Part shown: positions 1-6,631 of the stretch, piece after piece | Numbering within the stretch: the stretch's first letter is position 1 | Layout: each line of letters begins with the position of its first letter | NCBI GenBank assembly: GCA_002358855.1 | Contig: DEPQ01000014.1 | Span: 1,390-18,494, forward strand | Length of the DNA stretch: 17,105 nt | Direction of reading: 5' to 3' | From: Bacteroidales bacterium UBA3388 | Lineage (GTDB): Bacteria; Bacteroidota; Bacteroidia; Bacteroidales; P3 | Made by a program: the position numbers and the translations under genes | The notes under the pieces: model-generated | Seen by the model: the letters and a program-made list of their open reading frames with translations, nothing else | What the model was told of the DNA's origin: nothing | The model's database searches: none

Positions 1-710
1 CTTTGCATTTGCAAAAACAACCTTTATAACATACTCCGCTGAATAGTTATGTTGTGAATTGCTTTCAATTTAGTATCTTTGCATTTGCAAAAACAACTTT
101 TCTCCGAATTGCTTTAAAAGCGGAAGGTTGTGAATTGCTTTCAATTTAGTATCTTTGCATTTGCAAAAACAACTACATTTTTTTTTGTGATATGCGTAGC
201 AGTGTTGTGAATTGCTTTCAATTTAGTATCTTTGCATTTGCAAAAACAACTCCGTACTCTCTATTAACAACAAAATTTCGGTTGTGAATTGCTTTCAATT
301 TAGTATCTTTGCATTTGCAAAAACAACCCAACCTGCTTTGACATATACTTAGTGATGGTTGTGAATTGCTTTCAATTTAGTATCTTTGCATTTGCAAAAA
401 CAACTCAAACTTGAGACCTTTCAACAATTCATTGTTGTGAATTGCTTTCAATTTAGTATCTTTGCATTTGCAAAAACAACATTGCAACATTTAATGTTTT
501 GAGGTAATAAGTTGTGAATTGCTTTCAATTTAGTATCTTTGCATTTGCAAAAACAACGGGAGTTCTGTCTGCTCCATCGCCGTCTGTGTTGTGAATTGCT
601 TTCAATTTAGTATCTTTGCATTTGCAAAAACAACTAGATAAGTATAATAACGTTTGGGCACCTGTTGTGAATTGCTTTCAATTTAGTATCTTTGCATTTG
701 CAAAAACAAC
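1..710 (+). CRISPR. Type II-C CRISPR array (left end truncated)
   Basis: Nine complete, mutually identical 47-nt repeats start at 51, 127, 204, 281, 358, 434, 511, 588 and 664. Positions 1-21 are the last 21 nt of a tenth repeat, so the array continues beyond the window. Repeats begin GTTGTGAATTGC and end GCAAAAACAAC. Nine spacers of 29 or 30 nt lie between them (22-50, 98-126, 174-203, 251-280, 328-357, 405-433, 481-510, 558-587, 635-663), all different. Orientation is set by the tracrRNA at 6520-6541, which is complementary to the first half of the plus-strand repeat; mature crRNAs therefore read spacer followed by repeat 5' part, on the plus strand toward cas2. Neither the interior nor the cas-proximal end shows repeat decay. 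Spacer targets cannot be named from sequence alone. Confidence 0.99.
664..694 (+). promoter_or_regulatory. Repeat-internal Bacteroidota promoter (shown for the last repeat; present in all)
   Basis: Repeat nt 24-31 read TATCTTTG, a perfect fit to the Bacteroidota -7 box TAnnTTTG. GTTG at repeat nt 1-4 stands 19 nt upstream and fits the weak -33 TTTG box. Initiation would fall around repeat nt 35-38, so each repeat could start a transcript about ten nt before its downstream spacer. The full copies put the -7 box at 74-81, 150-157, 227-234, 304-311, 381-388, 457-464, 534-541, 611-618 and 687-694. The box match is seen directly; promoter activity is inferred by analogy with the repeat-embedded promoters of Neisseria and Campylobacter II-C arrays. 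Confidence 0.65.
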
Positions 711-744
711 AGAATCTGAGTAAAAGACTCGGATTCTGTTGTTT
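704..744. terminator. Array-end hairpin, probably a bidirectional terminator
   Basis: The arms are 704-721 and 727-744 with an AAAAG loop. The stem is 18 bp with one G-T wobble. The first seven bases of the left arm (AAACAAC) are the last seven bases of the final CRISPR repeat, paired with GTTGTTT after the core stem. Read on the plus strand it would end crRNA transcription just after the last repeat. Read on the minus strand it lies about 75 nt past the cas2 stop and is followed by the T-rich complement of the repeat end, so it could also stop cas-operon read-through into the array. The U-tracts are interrupted by G, so its efficiency is uncertain. Confidence 0.7.
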
Positions 745-818
745 ATATAAGGTAATAGAATTTAAAAATAAGGCTATTATTTATAACAATATAATTATTA
801 ATTAAGATTTTTTGGAAT
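745..818. other. AT-rich spacer between array and cas2 (possible leader)
   Basis: This is 74 nt of very AT-rich DNA between the array-end hairpin and the cas2 stop codon. It contains a weak inverted repeat (TAATAG at 753-758 with CTATTA at 774-779) and no coding potential. It could hold adaptation signals if new spacers enter at the cas-proximal end, but nothing in the sequence proves which end is the acquisition end. Confidence 0.35.
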
Positions 819-1151
819 TTAAAACAATTCTAATTGTTGTCCTCCTGCTTGTGTAGGAGTTTTCTTTCCACAATTATAGATTTCTATTTCTCCAAATTGT
901 TTATCGGTTATGTGAATTATACCAACAGAGCCATATTCTGGTAAGAAACTCTTTACTCTTTTGATGTGAACATCTGCGTTTTCTTTGCTTGCACAATGTC
1001 GAACATAGATTGAGAATTGAAACATAGTAAATCCATCTTCTAAAAGACGTTTACGAAACTTTGCATGCTCCTTTTTGTCTTTTTTTGTTTCTGTTGGTAA
1101 ATCAAAAAGTACCATTACCCACATAATCCTATATTCACTAAACCGTTGCAC
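819..1151 (-). CDS. cas2: CRISPR-associated endonuclease Cas2 (type II-C)
   Basis: Cas2 is the structural half of the Cas1-Cas2 integrase that inserts new spacers at the array. The 110-aa product has the ferredoxin-like Cas2 core: strand 1 ends VLFDLPT with the conserved Asp17, and FQFSIYVRHC follows in the middle of the chain. The N-terminus MQRFSEYRIMW fits the extended start typical of type II-C Cas2 proteins, so Met1 is preferred over the internal Met10. The gene begins 8 nt after the cas1 stop and is the last gene of the cas operon. No Shine-Dalgarno is visible, as usual for this phylum. Confidence 0.95.
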   Translation of the reverse strand: MQRFSEYRIMWVMVLFDLPTETKKDKKEHAKFRKRLLEDGFTMFQFSIYVRHCASKENADVHIKRVKSFLPEYGSVGIIHITDKQFGEIEIYNCGKKTPTQAGGQQLELF

Positions 1152-1159
1152 TTGTTTAT

Positions 1160-2095
1160 TTAAGTTATTATTGGATAGACAATTTTTCGCAATTCACCAC
1201 TATAACACTTTTGAAGCGAAGAAGTAGTAGTACTCACCGCAATCATCAAAGGACTTTTCTTTCCAGAAATCACAACATCTAATACAGGAATTTGCAAAAG
1301 TTCCGCTTTAAGTTCCTTTGTAAGTTCTTCACAATTGGGATATTTATCATAGAGTTGCATAACCAAACGATCAACGTATGGACGATAAGGCTCCATTATG
1401 TCATCAGCCAAACAATAAGCATTATATTTGTTTCTATGATGTATTCCCAAAGTTGTAAGCAAGCCACTTGAAACTAACGCTCTTGCAACTATTGCACGAA
1501 GGATTGCATAACCATAATTCAAAAGATTATTAGGCGAAACACCCTCACGAGAGCGAGTAAAATTCTCAATCATCGGAAAAGCATTTTGCCAATAATAAAC
1601 CGCAGCCCTTGCTTCAAGGTTTTCACTATCGCCACTCTTTACCTCACTTGCCCATTTTAGCATATTCCTCACCTCTGTTCCTCGCATTTGTTTCAAAACA
1701 GCGGCTTGATTTTGAATTTTTGCTGAAATTGTTTGTTGCCAAAGTTGTTTTTTCAGTGGCAAAGAAGCTTCTATTTGATAACGCATTCGTTCGGTTTGTG
1801 TGGTGTTGCCAACCAAAGGCAAGTGCATTCCGATTGGAAGATGACTTTCGTTACAAGTTACAATTGCTGCATTATTTTCTAACAAGGCTTCCATAACCCC
1901 TTGCGTGATTGTTATGCGTTTATTGTCTAAAACCACTATTCCTATGTCCTCTATCGGAATTGTTTTTGTTGCATCTGATTTGAAACTTTCCGGAAGCGAA
2001 GTGTTTGTTTCCACCTCCGGAAGTTTTATTACTAATTGATTGTTCTTCAACGACAAATAAGCGGGATTAGTAAAACAAAGCGTGCGTTTAATCAT
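1160..2095 (-). CDS. cas1: CRISPR-associated endonuclease Cas1 (type II)
   Basis: Cas1 is the catalytic integrase subunit of spacer acquisition and works as a Cas1-Cas2 complex on double-stranded protospacers. The protein is 311 aa, normal for type II Cas1. The N-terminal beta domain starts MIKRTLCFTNPAYLSLK. The alpha-helical catalytic domain carries the metal-binding triad: Glu161 (in LEARAAVYYW), His220 (GIHHRNKYNAY) and Glu235 (DDIMEPYRP). The His-to-Glu spacing of 15 matches the His205/Glu220 pair of Streptococcus pyogenes Cas1. The gene lies 14 nt after the cas9 stop and 8 nt before cas2, which implies one transcript. The absence of csn2 or cas4 beside it places the locus in subtype II-C. 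Confidence 0.97.
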   Translation of the reverse strand: MIKRTLCFTNPAYLSLKNNQLVIKLPEVETNTSLPESFKSDATKTIPIEDIGIVVLDNKRITITQGVMEALLENNAAIVTCNESHLPIGMHLPLVGNTTQTERMRYQIEASLPLKKQLWQQTISAKIQNQAAVLKQMRGTEVRNMLKWASEVKSGDSENLEARAAVYYWQNAFPMIENFTRSREGVSPNNLLNYGYAILRAIVARALVSSGLLTTLGIHHRNKYNAYCLADDIMEPYRPYVDRLVMQLYDKYPNCEELTKELKAELLQIPVLDVVISGKKSPLMIAVSTTTSSLQKCYSGELRKIVYPIIT

Positions 2096-2109
2096 AAGAG
2101 TTGTTATTT

Positions 2110-5100
2110 TTAATATTCTCCTACCTCAACTATTTGACCTATATGATTTACTCTAACTTTAACAATTCCTATAATGCCATTAAGACCTAATTGAGATTTA
2201 TAAGTAATTCCTTTCAATTCTTTGATATCATCAACAGTTGTTTCTAAATGATGTCTAAAGCAATAATTCTTTGTTGCAAGTTTCTGTACTCTAAATAAAT
2301 TAGGACTGATTAAAGAATAATTATCTGGATTTAGTAAATCAATATCTTTTGGATCAAATGTCTTTATTGTTACCTCATTGCCATTTACATCTTTTGTCGT
2401 TTCATATCTTGGGAAAACAAAATATTCATTTTGTTTCATTGTGAATAAGAATTGCCAACCTTTATCTTTATTAAATTCTTTATCAATTATAGGCTCTCCA
2501 TTATTCGCTCTAATTGTTGCTTCAAAGAAAGAAACAACTTTTTCTTCTAATTCAAATTTTGCATTTCCATTATCATCAAATTGTTGTTGTCCTGTTTTCT
2601 TATCTAAAACGGGTTTTCTATAAATTGCAACGTGATGATTATTTCCTGTATTCACAAAATCTACTGCTTGTTTAGTACCATCCTCATTTAAAATAAAGTT
2701 TCCTTCTTTATCTCTCTTAGAACGTAAGGCTGTTGCATTACTAATGCCTGTTATGGTAACTCGTTTTATTGCTATTCCTTTTTCTTTGTTAAGCCAAATT
2801 GGATTTTCATCAAGATTTGAAAATGCGTCATTTGCTTTTCCTCCATATTCTTCTAATCTTGCTTCCAATATCTTTCTTATCTTTACATCAACCACCTTAT
2901 CTATTTTCAAATCTTTATCAATAGGCTTTCTTATTGTATAAACATCTACAAAGTTGACTATTTTTACTTTTGTAGAAACTTGGTCTGTATGTAATTTATT
3001 TAACCATATTGGATTTTTCTCCAAAGTATTTTTGCCTGTAAATGCTTTTTTAGGATCATTATTAAACTCTTGCAAACGTTTTAATAATGCGTCTCTATAT
3101 TCTTTGTTTGCTACGGTTTGTATTTTCTCAATGTCAAATGAAGCATTTACTGTTTCTACTTTTGTTTCGTATTGTTTAATTCTTCCGTAAATCGTTTCTA
3201 AATGGAGTTGTCCTCTTGGAGTTTGTTGAATAATTTGCTTTTCTCCATTCCTTGTTTTAGTTGTATTTGTATTTCTTGTAACAACTTTATTTTTTGCCTT
3301 TATAGACACGAGGGTGTCTTCAAGATGTTTTTTTGCCTCTTTACGCAATTCGTCCAAAGGCATTGGTGGATTAAATCTTAACTTACCATTCTTATCTCTA
3401 TACAATTCTTTTGTTTCTATTCCGTAAACGGCAGAACTTCTTTTGTCTTTATCTAATAGTCTAATCTCTACATTATCTAAATCAAGATGTTCTTCTACTG
3501 ATTTTTCTACACGAGCATTTAAGTTATTTAAGTATTGTATGTAACTTGGTTTTGTAAAAGCGATAGTAAGTGCGTCCATTGCGTGATGTCTATGGTCGTT
3601 TCTCTTAGTCCAATCTTTTATTTTCTTTATTACATTACCATCTCTATTAGTATAGGATTCTGTTTGTCCGCATTTGTCATACTTATTCCAATTCAACTCT
3701 TTCATTACATCAACCAACTGCCAATCTTCTCTAAGCCTATCTGTAACAGAACCTGTTGTTGTATTAACTACTTTAACTATTTGTTCTAATATTTCTCTTG
3801 ATTTTTTTGATATGTATTGTGAGTTTCTTAAATCCCTATCTATAAATCCGTCTGGAATATCATTTCCTCGCATCAATAATTTTTTACGTTTTGATGAACT
3901 TATATTAAGATTATCTATTTTTGATTTATACTCTTCAATCCCTTGTTCTCCTCGTTTTTCTAAAACGTAATCGTATGCTGTCATTCTTCCTTTTTCTATG
4001 TTTGCATCTCTTTTTTCTAATGTCTTATTAGCAAATGAATCATCAAACAACAATGCTTGTGGAATTATATGTTCTATATCAAAATCCTTACTAAATAATC
4101 TTTCTTGTGGTATGTATGTATTCGTATATAAAGTATGGTAGCCATTAGGTTTTAATTCTTCGTATAGTTTATAACGAATTATATCGTTGCGACTTGGATT
4201 TTGTATATTAAAAGAAGATTGGAGAATACTTACTATTTTTTCGTGATCTTTTTTAGAAGAGTTTACTGCTTTTGTTAATTCATCTCGTTCTTTTGCACTT
4301 TTCTTTAATTCTCTCGCTAATTCTATGCGTATTTCATCAGGCTTGCCATATTCTTTTATAATAGAATTAACAACATTTACCATTTGATTAAGAATTTTCT
4401 CTACGACAGGATTTCTTAAACTATTTTTAGGCAGTTGAGATAAAGAGTCTTTTAGTATTTTGTTTTCTATTTCTTCTTTTGTTAGTGATTTTTTTGAATG
4501 TTTATAGCCTGCTTTTTCACAAGCATCGCTATACATAAATCCTTGTTTTAGAAATGGAAGAATTTTCAATGTTGCTCTTGTGCTAAGACTACTATAATCT
4601 AATGGGAAGGTTATATTAGATAAAATAGTTGCATATTCTTTTGGCATTTTACATAGTTCCATTACCTTTTGAATTAACTTTTCGTTGCCTAATTTTGAAC
4701 TATCTCCTTCAAACGAGTAAAGTAAATGCCATAGTTTATAATATGCTTGTTTTTCTATTTGTTGGTCTTTGATTTCTTCTTTTGTTAAATCAGTTTTAAA
4801 CCCAAGTATTTCGGTGCTAAATCCTAAGGCTACAAAAATTTCCTTTAATTCCTCTTCAATCTTATGTGCTTTCTTTTTTGTAAATTCTATTTCGTGTCCT
4901 GATAATTCTATGATTTCTTGAAATGCTTTAAAGAATGAGGCTCTTGTTTTATTTCCTTCTATTTCTTTGTAGTTAAGTTTGTAATTTCCTTTCATTTCAA
5001 GTATTTGCAAAACTTGTGAGCTAGTTAGTTTTTCTTTTATATTTAGTTCTGCAAATAAAGTTTGCTTTTCTTCTTGTGTTAATGGGCGTTTTCCATATTT

Positions 5101-6429
5101 AAACTCTGTTGCTTCTCCAAATAAATCTTGCTGAACATTTGGTATAACATTTCCCTCTATTTGAACATTATTAAGTATTTGCCAAATTTTTGACTCTTGA
5201 AATATTGGAGAGGATTTTGGAGCCACACGAGGACCTATTATTTTTGTTATTTTTTTACCATTTTTCTCTATTTCTATTTCTCTACCTTCTAATTCGCAAA
5301 TACTTAACAATCCTTTTTGCGATTTTAATGGTCGTTGATAAAAGATTATTACATCTCTTATTTCTTTTTTCAATTCATCTGTTAGTTCTTTATGGTATTT
5401 CTTTTGTGATTCCCAAAGTGATTCAAATTCATCTAAATAATCTTGGCGGTAAAACACTTTATTCTTTGTGCTATAATGAGAGTCTTGTGATAGTTTGCTG
5501 TATAGATATTGTCCTACTGTTTGATGATTAAAATATAATTCTTTGCTTCTATCACTTATATTTCCTAAATAATTACTTGATTTATTGAGTTGTTTATTTA
5601 TTTCTTGGAATACTATTGTTAGTTGTTCCAAAGTCATTTGTTCTTTTAAACTATCTGCACGCCATTGATAGTTCTCTATTTTTTGCTCAACACCTTTTGT
5701 AGTTCTACTTTCACCTTCAATATTAAATGCTTTTTGACAAATTGTCCATGTTTGTCCTTTATTTTTCCCTTTTAATTGTTCTTTTAATTCATCTGTAAAC
5801 AATTCAGAATAATATTGCTTTTGATATTCCCATATCTTATCAAATTCGCTTTGTAAATCAGAACGATAAAAATCAGGCTCAGTTTTAACTCCTTTGTATA
5901 TTTGTTCTAACAAAAATTGTCCCGGAGTTAAATCTCTATCATATAATTCTCTCGCAACACTCATACCGTCTATGAGTTGTCCTTCATCTGTTGATTTTGC
6001 TTTTCTACTGCTTTTGTAACCTCTTTTTTTATTCAGCATTAGCAATACTCTGGCAAATTCAGTTAAAGTTATTTCTTGTTCTACCGCTTTTGCTCTTAAT
6101 GAGTATGTTTCAAAGGTTGTTTTATTTCCTTGCTCTGACAGAATTGTATCATTGCTGATAAAATTATTATTTTTTAATATTTTAATCAACGCTTCTTTTC
6201 TCAATTTGTAGCGTTGCAGATTTCTTCTTGCTGAACGCTTTAATGTTCTATCAGAATTCGTTGTAATACTTTTTCCTTTTTCAAAGTTTCCTAATTCATC
6301 TGTTGTTAAGGGATTCACCCTTACTCCTATTTTTATAATTGAAGATTGTTCAGTTTCATTTTCTGCCTCATTTACTACTGCCCAACCTATACTATTTGTT
6401 CCTAAGTCTAAGCCTAATATCTTTTTCAT
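2110..6429 (-). CDS. cas9: CRISPR effector nuclease Cas9, type II-C, large form
   Basis: This is the RNA-guided DNA nuclease of the locus, working with crRNA and the tracrRNA at about 6519-6605. At 1439 aa it is long for II-C but in the range seen in Bacteroidota. RuvC-I is at the N-terminus (LGLDLGTNSIGWAVV, Asp8). An Arg-rich bridge helix follows near residues 62-78 (LKRSARRNLQRYKLRK). RuvC-II has Glu703 (IRIELARELKK). HNH has Asp784/His787 (DIEHIIPQ), Asn801 and Asn810, spaced as His840/Asn854/Asn863 in S. pyogenes Cas9. RuvC-III has His949 and Asp952 (HHAMDAL). All catalytic residues are intact. About 490 residues follow RuvC-III and form the WED/PAM-interacting region; they contain two related segments around 1112-1152 and 1185-1222, both with NPIWLNK. 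The start MKKILGLDLG is set by the RuvC-I position. No Shine-Dalgarno is present. Confidence 0.98.
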   Translation of the reverse strand: MKKILGLDLGTNSIGWAVVNEAENETEQSSIIKIGVRVNPLTTDELGNFEKGKSITTNSDRTLKRSARRNLQRYKLRKEALIKILKNNNFISNDTILSEQGNKTTFETYSLRAKAVEQEITLTEFARVLLMLNKKRGYKSSRKAKSTDEGQLIDGMSVARELYDRDLTPGQFLLEQIYKGVKTEPDFYRSDLQSEFDKIWEYQKQYYSELFTDELKEQLKGKNKGQTWTICQKAFNIEGESRTTKGVEQKIENYQWRADSLKEQMTLEQLTIVFQEINKQLNKSSNYLGNISDRSKELYFNHQTVGQYLYSKLSQDSHYSTKNKVFYRQDYLDEFESLWESQKKYHKELTDELKKEIRDVIIFYQRPLKSQKGLLSICELEGREIEIEKNGKKITKIIGPRVAPKSSPIFQESKIWQILNNVQIEGNVIPNVQQDLFGEATEFKYGKRPLTQEEKQTLFAELNIKEKLTSSQVLQILEMKGNYKLNYKEIEGNKTRASFFKAFQEIIELSGHEIEFTKKKAHKIEEELKEIFVALGFSTEILGFKTDLTKEEIKDQQIEKQAYYKLWHLLYSFEGDSSKLGNEKLIQKVMELCKMPKEYATILSNITFPLDYSSLSTRATLKILPFLKQGFMYSDACEKAGYKHSKKSLTKEEIENKILKDSLSQLPKNSLRNPVVEKILNQMVNVVNSIIKEYGKPDEIRIELARELKKSAKERDELTKAVNSSKKDHEKIVSILQSSFNIQNPSRNDIIRYKLYEELKPNGYHTLYTNTYIPQERLFSKDFDIEHIIPQALLFDDSFANKTLEKRDANIEKGRMTAYDYVLEKRGEQGIEEYKSKIDNLNISSSKRKKLLMRGNDIPDGFIDRDLRNSQYISKKSREILEQIVKVVNTTTGSVTDRLREDWQLVDVMKELNWNKYDKCGQTESYTNRDGNVIKKIKDWTKRNDHRHHAMDALTIAFTKPSYIQYLNNLNARVEKSVEEHLDLDNVEIRLLDKDKRSSAVYGIETKELYRDKNGKLRFNPPMPLDELRKEAKKHLEDTLVSIKAKNKVVTRNTNTTKTRNGEKQIIQQTPRGQLHLETIYGRIKQYETKVETVNASFDIEKIQTVANKEYRDALLKRLQEFNNDPKKAFTGKNTLEKNPIWLNKLHTDQVSTKVKIVNFVDVYTIRKPIDKDLKIDKVVDVKIRKILEARLEEYGGKANDAFSNLDENPIWLNKEKGIAIKRVTITGISNATALRSKRDKEGNFILNEDGTKQAVDFVNTGNNHHVAIYRKPVLDKKTGQQQFDDNGNAKFELEEKVVSFFEATIRANNGEPIIDKEFNKDKGWQFLFTMKQNEYFVFPRYETTKDVNGNEVTIKTFDPKDIDLLNPDNYSLISPNLFRVQKLATKNYCFRHHLETTVDDIKELKGITYKSQLGLNGIIGIVKVRVNHIGQIVEVGEY

Positions 6430-6458
6430 TATAATTATTTTTTCTATTTACATTGCCA

Positions 6459-6466
6459 CAAATTTA
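6459..6466 (-). promoter_or_regulatory. Candidate cas operon promoter (-7 box)
   Basis: The minus strand reads TAAATTTG, a full match to the Bacteroidota TAnnTTTG -7 box, about 30 nt upstream of the cas9 start. I see no clear TTTG -33 element at the usual distance. The box is divergent from the tracrRNA promoter about 45 bp away, so the two RNAs of the effector complex would start from one intergenic region. Confidence 0.5.
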
Positions 6467-6507
6467 CAAAAATATTTATAAATTCTTTATTGTTTAGAAA
6501 ATAATTG

Positions 6508-6515
6508 TATATTTG
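6508..6515 (+). promoter_or_regulatory. tracrRNA promoter (-7 box)
   Basis: The plus strand reads TATATTTG, matching TAnnTTTG. The expected start site (about four to seven nt downstream) coincides with the first base of the anti-repeat at 6520. The surrounding GTATATTTGCA differs by one base from GTATCTTTGCA inside the CRISPR repeat, so this box looks repeat-derived. A TTG at 6490-6492 is closer than the usual -33 distance. Confidence 0.6.
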
Positions 6516-6518
6516 CAG

Positions 6519-6605
6519 AACTAAATTGAAGCAATTCACAATAAGGATTATTCCGTTGTGAAAACATTAAAAGCGGCACCCTTTCGGGTGTCGCTTTCGT
6601 TTTTA
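6519..6605 (+). ncRNA. tracrRNA of the type II-C system
   Basis: This trans-acting RNA pairs with crRNA repeats and loads them into Cas9. The anti-repeat spans 6520-6541 and is complementary to repeat nt 2-24 with one single-base bulge (the repeat has TTTC where the tracrRNA offers only GAA). A nexus-like element follows: AATAA/TTATT (6540-6544 with 6548-6552, loop GGA), or alternatively CACAA/TTGTG (6537-6541 with 6556-6560). A 12-bp terminal hairpin at 6570-6597 and a T-run end the RNA. The 5' end is inferred from the promoter box and the 3' end from the terminator. Placement upstream of cas9 and divergent from it is common in II-C loci. Confidence 0.9.
6570..6604. terminator. tracrRNA terminator, shared with hcp
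   Basis: The stem AAAGCGGCACCC / GGGTGTCGCTTT (6570-6581 with 6586-6597) has one G-U wobble and a four-base loop, and is followed on the plus strand by CGTTTTTA. On the minus strand the loop becomes GAAA and the stem is followed by TTTTAATGTTTT, about 34 nt after the hcp stop. One hairpin therefore probably ends both convergent transcripts. Confidence 0.85.
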
Positions 6606-6631
6606 TGTCTATCCAGTATGTAGTGTTAAGT

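Noticed and set aside
664..710. Using repeat decay to call the old end of the array
   Set aside because: The last repeat is identical to the others, so polarity of spacer acquisition cannot be read from it.
1609..1896. Plus-strand open frames inside cas1, cas9, hydrogenase and other genes
   Set aside because: They lie antisense to well-supported conserved genes and show no recognisable motifs; they are compositional shadows.
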